Source: Rhabdophis nuchalis (taxonomy: Eukaryota > Chordata > Lepidosauria > Squamata > Natricidae). From it: a stretch of 64,000 nucleotides of DNA. Below the pieces are notes generated by a model, which was given only the letters and a program-made list of their open reading frames with translations, made no database searches and had not been told where the DNA came from. The stretch spans positions 17,340,019 through 17,404,018 of the forward strand of contig CM077651.1 of NCBI GenBank assembly GCA_039707465.1, given 5' to 3'. Positions within the stretch are counted from its first letter, which is position 1. Each line of letters begins with the position of its first letter. This document shows positions 34,342 to 43,711 of this stretch, piece after piece. The translations under genes were made by a program, and so were the position numbers.

Positions 34342-34407
34342 TATAGGTAATTGTTTCCACAGCATCCTGTTAAGAGGCCCCAATTAAGGTAGGAGACATA
34401 CTGTTTC
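34342..34407. repeat. Direct repeat unit A2 (66 bp)
   Basis: Second copy of A1, 345 bp downstream, fused at its 3' end to the headless plus-strand SINE copy. The fusion point, TTCGAGTCCC, lies inside the B box of the intact copy, suggesting recombination or template switching there. Confidence 0.9.
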
Positions 34408-34514
34408 GAGTCCCAGTAAAGGGTATGGCCGGCTGATGAGAGCTAATAAGCTCGAAATAGATCTATCCTGGTCTCTCTAATTTATTTATTGATCAGCTCA
34501 TAAAACTAACACAC
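34406..34514 (+). mobile_element. Headless inverted copy of the hammerhead SINE
   Basis: Reverse complement of 34143-34251 with one mismatch in 109 bp. Starts inside the B box and keeps the hammerhead and the 3' end, which runs into an AC repeat. Confidence 0.85.
34427..34473 (+). ncRNA. Hammerhead ribozyme candidate, plus copy
   Basis: Helix I GGCCGG (34427-34432) pairs with CUGGUC (34468-34473), with two G-U pairs. The core CUGAUGA follows (34433-34439). Helix II is GAGCU/AGCUC with loop AAUA. Next come GAA (34454-34456) and helix III AUAG/CUAU with a 2-nt loop. U16.1 and C17 (34467) give a predicted cleavage site 3' of C34467. All conserved core positions of a type I hammerhead are present. 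The two-nt helix III loop resembles the minimal hammerheads of PLEs and retrozymes. Confidence 0.65.
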
Positions 34515-34551
34515 ACACACACACGTGTGTGTTTGTGTGTGTGTGTGTGTT
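34500..34551. repeat. (AC)n-(GT)n tract
   Basis: AC units pass through ACGTGT into GT units, forming a self-complementary dinucleotide block between the SINE end and the PLE end. Confidence 0.93.
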
Positions 34552-34670
34552 TTGGTTTATTTGGGTCCTTTCCTGTGTAAAATTAAAAGTTTTAATTTTA
34601 CATGGGAAAAGACCCAAATAAACCAAAACCTACATACCTATACCCGTGAAAATCTACAAAAAAACAACAA
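34550..34670. mobile_element. Diverged inverted PLE 3' end
   Basis: 'ttttggtttatttgggtc' and its complement 'gacccaaataaaccaaaa' are arms around an 'aaaattaaaagttttaatttt' centre, here abbreviated. The right arm aligns with the 10.5 kb palindrome (cgggagaaaacccgaacaac, accaaagacctacata) and extends into 'acccgtgaaaatctaca', the part preserved on the left side at 10.3 kb. Confidence 0.6.
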
Positions 34671-34724
34671 CATACATACATACATACATATATACATACA
34701 TACATACATATATATATATATATA
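34668..34724. repeat. (CATA)n-(TA)n tract
   Basis: CATA units interrupted by TATA, then TA units, following the PLE end as at 10.2 kb. Confidence 0.93.
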
Positions 34725-34753
34725 GTATACATGTCATATATTTTGACTATACA

Positions 34754-34756
<3 letters not shown>

Positions 34757-34783
<27 letters not shown>
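34757..34783. repeat. (GT)13 microsatellite
   Basis: Uninterrupted GT units just outside the 24-bp boundary repeat. Confidence 0.93.
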
Positions 34784-34784
<1 letters not shown>

Positions 34785-35562
34785 CTTTCTATTTTGCACT
34801 GCTGGTGCTTAGCTTTTGAAAAGTGTGAATGTCAATTGAACTGATTGACTCTTTGTCCCATTTTAAATGGGTAGAGTTGTAAACACACCTTTATCAGTAT
34901 CTTTGAGATTGTTGCAATTTATGGAGACATACAGTTTGTGAATTAAAGGCCATTCATTGCTTTAACAAAAGGTTACAACTCCAGGAAGATATAAATTATG
35001 GTAGAAAGTCATGGAATATACTTTGGGGAAATGGTTTAGCAATTACGGGTATTGAAGCTAAGTACATTGACTTTTCCATTAAACAGGCAACAAAGGCTGA
35101 GATGTTCAGAAAGCAGTGACCTACGCATGAACATGCAGGAGACAAAAATAACAATAAAAATCCTCTTTGCAAGTATTTATTGATTATTTAAAATATGATT
35201 CTATTGTTGTGCTTAGTTAGGGCATATGCTGGCAGAGCAGAGACTCAAAGGTAACTTTAGAGAAACTATGAGGCGATTACAAAACAGGTTTTAAATCTGG
35301 GAAATGAACAATTTTTAAGACTGAAACACAAGCTGACTTCACCCCAACGCACTGAGGTATAAGAGGGAAGGAAAGACCCAGGTTTCTAAGGTTACTGTGT
35401 AACTTACAATTTGTTACAAATTATTACCATTACAAGAAGGAACTGTCAGAGAGATCTAGGTGTCCTAATTAACCACCATTTAAAAATGAGCCAGCTACAG
35501 CTGCCCAAAAAGCCAATGCTGTCTTAGATTGCATCAACAGAGGGAAAGCATCAAAATGATAA
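34784..35562. other. No recognised feature
   Basis: Nothing coding or repetitive recognised. Confidence 0.5.
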
Positions 35563-35655
35563 TCCCAAAGGTGCTTTATAAAGAGGCAATTGGACTTTCT
35601 GGTTTTTCTTTGAAGACATTTTGCTTCTCATCCAAGAAATTCTCATCCAAGGGGT
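35563..35655 (-). mobile_element. PLE-type terminal repeat (family 2), minus part
   Basis: 'cccaaaggtgctttataaag', 'caattggactttctgg', then 'cttctcatccaagaa' in antisense order, as in the 40.4 and 58.4 kb copies. Faces the plus part at 36100 across an unrelated LINE. Confidence 0.65.
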
Positions 35656-35659
35656 CTGA

Positions 35660-36090
35660 CCTAAGCATAGTACATAAAATTATCTACTACAATGTTTTAC
35701 CTGTCAATGACTATTTCAGCTTCAACCATAACAATACACAACCACACAATAGATGCAAACTTAAGGTAAACTGCTCCAGACTCCATTGCAAAAAATACGA
35801 CTTCAGCAACAGAGTGGTCATTGCCTGGAATGTGTTACCTGACTCAATGGTTTCTTCCCCAAACCCCCAAAACTTTAACCTTAGACTGTCTACTGTCAAC
35901 CTCACCCATTCCTAAGAGGTCTGTAAGAGGCGTGCATAAGCACACCAGTGTGTCTACTGTCCCTCTCCTAACAATCCCATTTATTTGTATCCATTTAATG
36001 TATTCATAATCTTGTATGAACTTATATCTATTATTTTATAAGTATGTGCTTGACAAAACAAAACAAAACAAATAAAATAAAATAAATGAA
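35660..36090 (+). mobile_element. Unclassified LINE 3' end
   Basis: Encodes LPVNDYFSFNHNNTQPHNRC, then FSNRVVIAWNVLPDSMVSSP and NFNLRLSTVNLTHS; relative of 32350-32745 in the opposite orientation. Ends 'gtatgtgcttgacaaaac' and a CAAAA/TAAAA tail. It lies between two inverted PLE ends, so it either inserted there or was bracketed by their rearrangement. Confidence 0.65.
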
Positions 36091-36099
36091 AAGTTTGGA

Positions 36100-36190
36100 G
36101 CTGAAGATGAGAAACAAAACATCTTCAAAGAAAAACCAGAAAGTCCAGTTGAAAAAGCACCTTTGCGACAACCATGATGGAGAATCTCAG
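36100..36190 (+). mobile_element. PLE-type terminal repeat (family 2), plus part
   Basis: 'gagctgaagatgagaaac' then 'aaaacatcttcaaag' and 'ccagaaagtccagttg', 'aaaaagcacctttgcgacaa'. The hammerhead-like stem is shortened by a deletion (CTGAAGA is followed directly by TGAGAAAC). Confidence 0.7.
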
Positions 36191-36195
36191 TAAAA

Positions 36196-36249
36196 TGGAA
36201 ATGACAGGATTAGATGGAAATGCAACGGTGTTACTTATAGAAATGTAAG
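36196..36249 (+). repeat. 54-bp direct repeat, left copy
   Basis: Near-identical to 37850-37903 (five differences, core 'gtgttacttatagaaatgta'). The pair flanks the whole nested CR1-L3 block. Confidence 0.85.
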
Positions 36250-36398
36250 ACATCAAAGTGATAGTGATAGTACCACTTTATCCTGCACTGGTGAGAGCAC
36301 ACTTGGAATACACAGCATCCAGTTTTAGTCACCATGATACAAATGAAGGTATGAGAAGTGTACAGAGAAGAGCAACAAAGATGATAAATGGTCTGAAG

Positions 36399-36553
36399 CA
36401 GATGTGGGCATTCTATGGCCTCAAGTGGTGGTGGTGGCAGTGATGGCAGTGATGGCAGATGTGGCCATGGTCAGGGCAAGTCTATGAGTTTGTCCCTCCA
36501 CAATAGCTTCCATTCCTATGTGACCCATTGGGAAAAATAATTGTCCAACCCTG
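36399..36553. mobile_element. hAT-like MITE inside CR1-L3
   Basis: Ends CAGATGTGGGCA and TGTCCAACCCTG (8 of 12 inverted matches). Flanking 8-mers GTCTGAAG (36391) and ATCTGGAG (36554) match at 6 of 8 and restore the CR1-L3 order when collapsed. Contains a GGT/GAT-rich patch. Confidence 0.65.
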
Positions 36554-36632
36554 ATCTGGAGGCTAAATTGTGTGATGAATGGTTGAGGGGGCTAGGAATG
36601 TCTAGAATATTGGAGAAAGATTGAGGGGACAA

Positions 36633-36856
36633 TGCTAACTGCCCTCCAACACTGCTACAGCTATGCTTATTTTAGAGTTGGGTTTTAAATTAATATTGGT
36701 CTTTTAGCACGGGCTAAATTATTTAATTTTAGTTTTAACTTTTGTAGAATTTTGTATTGTTTGTATTTTTAGATTTTTAAATTCCTGTGCGCCGCCCTGA
36801 GTCCCATTTTGGGAGATAGGGCGGGATAGAAATCTAAAAAAGTAAGTAAGTAAGTA
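36633..36856 (+). mobile_element. L2 LINE 3' tail inside CR1-L3
   Basis: Only the 3' untranslated region ('gcgccgccctgagtcccatt') and a terminal AAGT tetramer run (36840-36856). Subfamily as at 24.6 kb. Confidence 0.85.
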
Positions 36857-36915
36857 AGGGGTTGTCACAAAGAAGAAGGGGTTGACTTATTCTCTAAAGC
36901 ACAGGACAAGAAGTA

Positions 36916-37453
36916 CTGTACTTTTCAGAGTATAAGATGCTCCTTTCCCCCCTAAAAGAGTATGGAAATGTTGGTGCATCTTATACACCAAATACAGCCA
37001 TTTTACCCTTCCAAAGTGACATCCCATTTTTGTGAAAAATGGGCAAAAACGGACTGGTTTTTTTGCAAACATTGAGACATTTTTGCCTTCCCCCAGCCCC
37101 CAGCAGCACTATGAATGCTTCAGCACAGCTGGGGGAAGGCAAAAATACCCCCATTTTTGCAAACAACAGGTGAAAAATGGGCCATTTTTCACAGAAATTG
37201 GGGCATTTTTCTCTTCCTAAGCCCCCAGCAGGCTTCAGCAGAGGGGGAAGGCAAAAACATCTCTGTGTTTGCAAAAAATGGCCCATTTTCCACCTGTTTT
37301 TCACAAGAAAAGGGGCATTTTTGCCTTCCCCCAGCCCTGCTGAAGCCTGCAGAATACTCTTGGGGCGGAGGACAAAACTTTTTTTCTTACTTACCTCTGC
37401 AAAATCTTGGTGCATCTTATACACCGGTGCATCTTATAGTCCGAAAAATATGG
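36916..37453. mobile_element. Tc1/mariner-type MITE, 538 bp, inside CR1-L3
   Basis: Terminal repeats of the 'ccatatttttcggactataa' type are flanked by TA at 36914-36915 and 37454-37455; removal restores the CR1-L3 sequence. The interior is a run of partly inverted modules ('tttttgccttcccccag', 'gaaaaatgggccattttt'). Related to 52918-53423. Confidence 0.8.
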
Positions 37454-37849
37454 TAAAATGGGTGGAAACTTGGTAAAGAGAGAGCAAACAGGAGTAAGGA
37501 GAAAGTTTCAGACAACGAGATCAATTAATGAATGGAATTGCCTTCTGAAGTTGTGAGTGCTCCATCACTGAGGTTTTCAATAATAAACCGGACAACCATG
37601 TGGCTGTGATGGTAAATATTTTTGCCCTGAGCAGGGGGTTGGCTAGAAGATCTCTGAGGTCCCTTCCAGTACTATGATTCTATGAGTCTACAATCTTGCT
37701 ACTGTTGACTTTATCATTTCTGTTCCGGTTATTCTTGAGAAGTGTGTTTCTTGATCCAGGCCTTCTTGATTCTTGACAAAGGGCATACTCCTTATGACTG
37801 GAGTAATGACCATAGAGAAGGGCTATTAGTTAATGCTCATGTGTTAAGA

Positions 37850-37903
37850 TGGAAATTACAGAATTAGATGGAGATGCAACAGTGTTACTTATAGAAATGT
37901 AAG
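37850..37903 (+). repeat. 54-bp direct repeat, right copy
   Basis: Second copy of 36196-36249. Too long and too diverged for a simple recent target-site duplication, so an old local duplication is more likely. Confidence 0.85.
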
Positions 37904-38280
37904 TAAGAAGGGCAAGAAAGAGCCATAATTAGCACAGCTGCATTTCTGCTGACAAATGATCAATGGTATGCATCTTGTAGGGTCAGGGGAACTTCCTGAA
38001 GGTGATCATCTTGGCACTTAATAAATCATGTTTAGAGGTGAAAGGAAGACATTGAAGATAAAATGGTATGCAGAAAACTGAGCTCTAGGATACATTTCCA
38101 CTGTCATATGAAAGTCAAACGCATTTGAGTCAATGCACATATCATGCCGCATCTTATTTAAGAGAATTGGAAGCTCTGGATGGACAAATTATACCATATT
38201 AAATGGGGATCACATGAAGAAAAGGAAGGAAGTGGAAGGAATCGCATATATTCCTGAAGAATTAAACACTCAAAACGCAG
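37904..38280. other. No recognised feature
   Basis: Unrecognised sequence. Confidence 0.5.
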
Positions 38281-38533
38281 TTTGGAATTATAAAGGAAGC
38301 GTTGCCTGGGTCTTTTCTTTTACATCATCTCTTTTACATAGTCCATTTTACATCATAGTTTTGTTTTCATTTTCAGCCACATTATTCTCTTCTATTTTTC
38401 CTTCTTTGTACTTATTTTTCTTAATACATAAACAAGATTTTAAATTGCCCCTTCAAAGTTACACCAATTTTTCATTTCTTATTTTCTCCATTTATATTTC
38501 ACTATAAACACACTTTGGCGTTATAAAGGAAGC
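38281..38533. mobile_element. Unclassified insertion with 20-bp flanking repeats
   Basis: Bases 38281-38300 and 38514-38533 match at 18 of 20 (shared core TTATAAAGGAAGC). The 213 bp between are T/C-rich. This fits a retroposon target duplication; the body matches no family I know. Confidence 0.55.
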
Positions 38534-38684
38534 TTCAATATAAGCTACTTAATATCAAATATTTAGAGACACTTGAAGTTACCATTCCCACTCACAGCTG
38601 GACCCCTAATCCAACTGAGATGTTTCTTAGTTTGAAAACAGAAAAGAAAGTCCTAGATGAATGTAGATGGAGAAGTGAGCTTTT

Positions 38685-38846
38685 CAGATTGTGTGGGTTG
38701 CTACCGGTTTGCCCCGGATCAGGTGAACCGATAGTGATGGAAGTGAGGCTCCGCCCACCCACCCGGATGCTTCTGCACATGCGCCGAAACATCGTGTGCA
38801 TATGCACGAGTGAATCGGTAACAAACAAAATTGAAACCCACTACTG
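38685..38846. mobile_element. hAT MITE (second family), copy 3
   Basis: The 5' end is degraded (cagattgtgtgggttgct); the 3' end is CCCACTACTG. The core 'gaggctccgcccacccaccc' matches the 21.35 kb copy closely. No clear flanking duplication. Confidence 0.7.
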
Positions 38847-40185
38847 CTTCAGCTGTCGATACCAAACTCTTAATTGATTCTGGGCAGTGTCCAAAAGAAA
38901 TAATGAAGAAAAAGATACAATATAAAATGCCATAAAAGAAAAAAAAGAAGAAGCAATGGTGAGTTTGGCTAACAATGCCCAAATTCCCAAACAAAGTTGT
39001 CATGGACCACTATAGTGCAGATCCTGGGAGAGTGAGAGGCACATGGATATGAGGATCCTCCTTCTTTCTGTAACTACATAAATATTACATGCATGTATAT
39101 GTATATATTTGGTATCTGATTATTTTAATATAAATAATGCTGAGCTTCAATGGTTAGATGGCCTAGCCATTGATATTTGAACATAGATCTCTTTAACATT
39201 TATATTTTATCGGGTTCTACTAATCTACTTGAAATGTTTGATGCATGATGTGCCACAGTCCAAGTATGATGTGTCATACATTATATAAAATAAATAAATA
39301 TGACATGCATGTTACTCTACCCACAAAAAAGCATGTGGTAAAAAGGATGACACTTATAATTGAGGTGTGTATGCATTTTTAAAAATATGTATTTACATCC
39401 ATGAACACAAGTCTAAATCTTCAACATTAGAGATGCAGTAGTTTGACTTGTAGCTGTTTACTTATTATTCCACTCCATCATTATTTAGCTTTAAAAAAAA
39501 AACCTGCTTAAAAATCTGTATATCTTGTACCACTATCCCCAATGCCTTGTTGACATAGCTTTTAGATGTTTCTTTCTTTGGAAATTTTTGAACAGAAAGA
39601 AGGATGTCTGCCAGCATTGCTGCCTGTTTATATGATTATGGGGATTATTCTGATAGCCCATGTGATTTTGCTTTTTTGGAAGCCAAAACAGATTTCTGTT
39701 ACATTCCTAGCTACAGATTCTGAGTGAACACAGTTTTTTTTCTCATTCGCTTCTGCATTTTGCCTGAGGGAATTTGAAATGCTCTGCATTTGGATGTCTG
39801 CAATATGAAAGATCAGTCAATACTGGAATTCTCCTACCCTACAATTCTAAAATGCGGCAGATTCTTCAGCCACCTCACTTATGGATTTGTTTTCTCCCAT
39901 GGGTTTCCATTTCTAATTCAACAAATACTTTATTTGCCTCCTCACATTACAAAAAGCACAACATGAATATGTTCCACATTGTTATATCTGTTTTTCCTTC
40001 TGGCTTGTTGGATTTTAGTTTTATGCCGCATGAAAGGAAGAAACTGCAAACAAATTGGCCATTTGGTTCAGCAAGAGATTTTCTATGTGCCTATGTATCC
40101 CGAATATTATGGCTTTTATGCAACAAAGAAGCCTATTCTTGTTGACATGGCTCTTCAGCTCTAAATTAACATATCCCCAGCATTT
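38847..40185. other. No recognised feature
   Basis: AT-rich. Frames at 39774-40145 have no recognisable domain. Confidence 0.5.
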
Positions 40186-40745
40186 CCTGTCTAGGGATAA
40201 TATAATAGCAGTGTTCCAATATTTAAGGGGCTGCCATAAAAAAGAGGGAGTCTTTTCTATTCTTCAAAGCATCTGAAGACAGTACAAGAAGCAATAGCTG
40301 GAAACTAATCAAGGAGAGAACCAATCTAGAACTAAGGATAAATTCCCTGACAGTTATCCCAAATGTGCTTTTTCAAGAGACAACTGGACTTTATTGTTTT
40401 CCTTGACGATGTTTCATTTCTCATCCAAGAAACTTCTTCAGTTCATTCCAAGCTTCTTGGATGAGAAGCAAAACATCTTTAAGGCAAACAAGAATGTCCA
40501 ATTTCCTCTTGAAAAAGCATCTTTGAGACAACCGTGACCTGAATGACTGAGAATCTCCATAGACATTCCTGACAGTTAGAACAATTAATCACTGGAATGA
40601 CTTGCCTCCAGAAGTTGTGAGTGCTGGAGATTTTAAAGAAGAGATTGGAAAACCATTTGTCTGAGTTGGTATAGGGTCTCCTACTTGAGCAGACGGTTGG
40701 GCTAGAAGACCTCAAAGGTCCTTTCCAACTCTTTTATTCTGCTAT
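40186..40745 (+). mobile_element. CR1-L3 3' region split by a PLE inverted dimer
   Basis: Left part 40186-40356 ('gtgttccaatatttaagggg', 'gaaactaatcaaggagagaa') and right part 40565-40745 ('gttagaacaattaatcactg', 'gacctcaaaggtcctttcca') join exactly when 40357-40564 is removed. Ends in ATTCT-like units. Confidence 0.88.
40357..40564. mobile_element. PLE-type inverted dimer (family 2) in CR1-L3
   Basis: A minus-strand unit ('aaatgtgctttttcaagaga' onward) meets a plus-strand unit at about 40447. The minus unit keeps CUGAAGA-stem-GAAA (rc of 'gtttcatttctcatccaag...ttcttcag'); the plus unit begins inside the stem. Flanks ATTCCCTGACAGTTA (40342-40356) and ATTCCTGACAGTTA (40565-40578) are target duplications differing by one base. 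Confidence 0.8.
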
Positions 40746-41216
40746 TCTGAATCACTTCCCTCTTAACAAGATGTATAGATAGTCGTACATGATCAGTTTT
40801 GAAATTTTAAATAAATAAATGCTGTATTGAAAATGAAAACACCAGAACAGAGTAATATATTGGCTATTGCAACAAATATATTAGAAGACTGTTTTGTTTC
40901 AAAAATAGAGCAGTTTCTTTCTGATCAAGTAAAAAACTCTGGTGCACTGGTGAAAGAAATGACAGACAAATATAAAGTGACATGTCATTAGAGCCTTGGG
41001 CTGATGGCACTGCATCTTTATTGCAAGGTCACCAGCATCTAATCCTACATCCAAGTCATCTGCAATGGATTGACATGATAAAAACATTCAAAGCCTAATA
41101 CAAGCAATAAAAACTAAGAATTTTGTAGTTCTTCCTATATTGCAATGTTGTTAAGGTTCCTATTCATGGATATATTTTATTTATTTATTTTTTAGTGTAT
41201 GGCATCTACAGAGGTC
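40746..41216. other. No recognised feature
   Basis: Unrecognised AT-rich DNA. Confidence 0.5.
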
Positions 41217-41229
41217 ATGCAATCACCAT

Positions 41230-41322
41230 TATATCTATCTCTATCTCTATGTCATCCATGCATTCATCCTTCCATCCATCCATCCATCCATCCATCCATC
41301 CATCCATCCATCCATCCATCCA
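41230..41322. repeat. (CTAT)/(CCAT)n microsatellite
   Basis: Short TATC/TCTC units, then ~13 CCAT units. Confidence 0.94.
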
Positions 41323-41392
41323 ATATGTGAACAATATAATATAGGAGATAATATGTTAAATTAAGATAAAACTAGAATAAAATCATCAGAAC

Positions 41393-42040
41393 ATGGAGCC
41401 ATATAATTGCAATTGGTGTTGCAATTTGATATCTAAGGAAGCTAACCATCTAACTCAGCAGTTTCACACTTGCGACATGTTGTTGTCACGTGATGTATCA
41501 CAACTTTTTCCCCCTTCACTAAAGTGGGGGTGGCCGTGGTCAGTGCGTGATGCATCCAGCCCATGGGGTGCTAGTTTGGCACCCTGATCTAACTGCTTCT
41601 GGTTGACTGGGATGAGACTGTCCCAGGTGCTCTGAAATTTCTTGAAAAGACATTCTTGAACTATATGCAATTTGTTGCAGTACACCATAGTTGCATTGCA
41701 GAATTTTAGCCATTCCCCACTTAAAGAGCTTTGCCTTAGTTCTGGCATGACGTCTAGAATGGCTCCATATTTTTCCAGGCAACTGAATTCCTGGAAGTGG
41801 CTTTATTGGATATCTGTGATCTGTTTGGTTGTGGTTATTAGAAGTCACCCATTTTAATCACTCATTCTTTAACTAGATTATAAGACGGTGGTATGTTGTT
41901 CTAAATTGATTCCCTAGAATTAAGCCTGGTGAGGGATCGAGAAGCTAATATTGTATTTATTGGAAGATCTCTAGGAGTTGATAGCCTATTTATCTTATTC
42001 CACTCTTGAACTGTCTGTTATTGTCATCTGAAATCAGGAG
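41393..42040 (-). mobile_element. Possible old L1-like fragment (weak)
   Basis: Minus-strand frames at 41464-41848 include FKKFQSTWDSLIPVN, which loosely resembles the end of L1 ORF2, but the rest shows no motif. It could equally be unique DNA. Confidence 0.2.
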
Positions 42041-42139
42041 AGGCAATGTTAGAAAGAACATGGAGTCATGGCGAGATAACTCCACTCCCAAATAACCCCC
42101 TTATAGTTATAACCCAATTGTTTTCCTCTTTCTCTAGGG

Positions 42140-42270
42140 CAGGGGTCTCCAACCTTTGCAACTTTAAGTCTGAAGGACTTCAGCTCCCAGACTTCTCCAG
42201 CTTTGCTGGCTGGAGAATTCTGGGAGCTGAAGTCCTTCAGACTTAAAGTTGCAAAGGTTGGAGACCCCTG
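42140..42270. mobile_element. Palindromic hAT MITE copy 2 (131 bp)
   Basis: 51-52 bp outer arms are identical to copy 1 except the TCTCC/TCCCC variant; the centre adds a second, imperfect inverted segment (ttctccagc/gctggagaa). Exact 8-bp duplication CTCTAGGG at 42132 and 42271, with central TA. Confidence 0.9.
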
Positions 42271-42278
42271 CTCTAGGG

Positions 42279-43711
42279 AATGATAAGTATTTTAGTGTAA
42301 GCGCTTTCTAACCTTAAAAACACATTTGGAACATAGTGCAGATCTGGTAGGTTTCACATGTTTTCTAATTTGTTTCCTATCACTAGTACAACCCTTGGCA
42401 GCATCAACATGATAACATAGAATTTGTTTTTTCTTGTCAAGTTAAGTATCTAAACAATTATCAAAGGCTGTTTACTTTTCTGATCTTTCTGATAAGATAA
42501 ACAAAAAGTTTTATTTATACTACATTACATGTACATTACATTTCAGTAGTGAACGTGTTTAAATCAATAATTAACCGCTGGTGACTGTGGCACAGTTGTT
42601 AAATCTCATCCATTTGGAGCAAACTTGATTGCCTATTTTCAGATGACTTTCTTTTCAGGGCAGATATCAAGATTCTTTTTCAAAGAGTTGATCTGCTAGG
42701 CATTTGTATATACTGTTGCTATAAATGTGTCTCTGAAATATGATTAATTGCTATAAATGTGTCTCTGAAATATGATAATTCATGCAACAGGCCTCTCTGT
42801 CTATAAGATGATAAAATCTGTCAAGTATAATGAATTATACATGTAACTTTACATGTAACTTTACATGTATGCATACATACATACATATATACATGGTACA
42901 TACACACACTATATATTGAATATATTAAAAAAAATATGGACATATCTGATGCAAAATAAATGACAGAATGTCAACTGCCTATCTTCACTTGCTTTAAAGC
43001 TCACTATTAACAGCTATAAGGGGGGGGGCATATGGGAGTGCTGAAGGTGTGAAAGAATGCTGTGGGAAATTGGGGAAATATGGACACTGACAGGAACCAG
43101 AAGTGCCAAACTGACCCTGGCCCCAGAAAATGAATTTATTGTGGCACCAAGTTCCCAAAACATTGGAACAGAACCTGATTGGGCTATTCTCCAAGGGGTG
43201 AAGGTGTTGGACGTTGGGAATTGCTTCCAATACATGGTTTTCACATGGTTTTTCTTTAGAGCTTGCCTTAATCACGCTGAACTCAGCACCTCTGGTAAAA
43301 GTACTTTTTTATAATATCTATGGCATCAAGGGTCTTTCTTTCCTAGGGAGTAGGCTGTGGCTAGTCTGACACCAAATCTTGTTGAAGGATGATTCAGAGA
43401 AGACAAATCCAGAGCATGACTCATGTAGAAACACAGTCACTATGTATGTCCTTGCATTCACAAAAGGCATGAATAGATCTAGGGATTGATCCTTTCAGAA
43501 ATCTTTGTAATATAAAACAAGTGTAACCAGTACTCTTTGTTGATGGAATCATTAGTTATTTAACTTCTTTTTCTTGCAGGATACTAATAGTTCCCCATCC
43601 TGCACCCTCATGCCACAGTGGTGTGCCCATTACTGCTCCATTGAAATATCACATGAAGAATTGATAGGTTTCTGCTAAACATTATTTCAAACCATAACAA
43701 ATCATATGGGT
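42279..43711. other. No gene recognised; small tandem duplications
   Basis: A 32/31-bp unit is duplicated in tandem at 42718-42780. A 12-bp unit (acatgtaacttt) repeats at 42838-42865, leading into CATA units to 42893. A G run at 43021-43028. The 85-codon frame at 43057-43314 has no domain I recognise. Confidence 0.5.

Larger units (their letters stand above)
33930..34747. repeat. Nested foldback bounded by a 24-bp inverted repeat
   Basis: Bases 33930-33953 and 34724-34747 are perfect reverse complements. Inside, in order: an (AACTAT)n array (33954-33994), direct-repeat unit A1, an inverted pair of a tRNA-like element (34143-34251 and 34406-34514), unit A2 between the pair, AC/GT tracts, an inverted PLE end and CATA/TA tracts. 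The outer repeat suggests either one composite foldback element or successive insertions into a preformed inverted repeat. Confidence 0.7.
36262..37690 (+). mobile_element. CR1-L3 LINE 3' region interrupted by three insertions
   Basis: Starts in reverse transcriptase sequence (ALVRAHLEYTASSFSHHDTN, then MRSVQRRATKMINGLKQ), resumes at 36554, 36857 and 37456, and ends with 'ggtcccttccagtactatga'. The order of CR1-L3 landmarks is preserved across the insertions: 'gatctggaggctaaattgtg', 'ggggttgtcacaaagaagaa', 'aaatgggtggaaacttgg', 'gttgtgagtgctccatcac'. It is the oldest layer of the nest. Confidence 0.85.

Noticed and set aside
37032..37476. Overlapping frames of 99-147 codons on both strands
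   Set aside because: They lie in the modular interior of a mariner-type MITE and have no transposase motif.
39774..40145. 123-codon frame as a possible gene
   Set aside because: No domain, composition like the surrounding AT-rich DNA, no start context or partner exons.
41464..41848. Overlapping ~100-codon minus-strand frames
   Set aside because: A weak similarity to L1 C-termini is all I can see; not enough to call a gene.
43057..43314. 85-codon frame as a possible exon
   Set aside because: No recognisable domain, no clear splice context, and comparable frames exist on the opposite strand.
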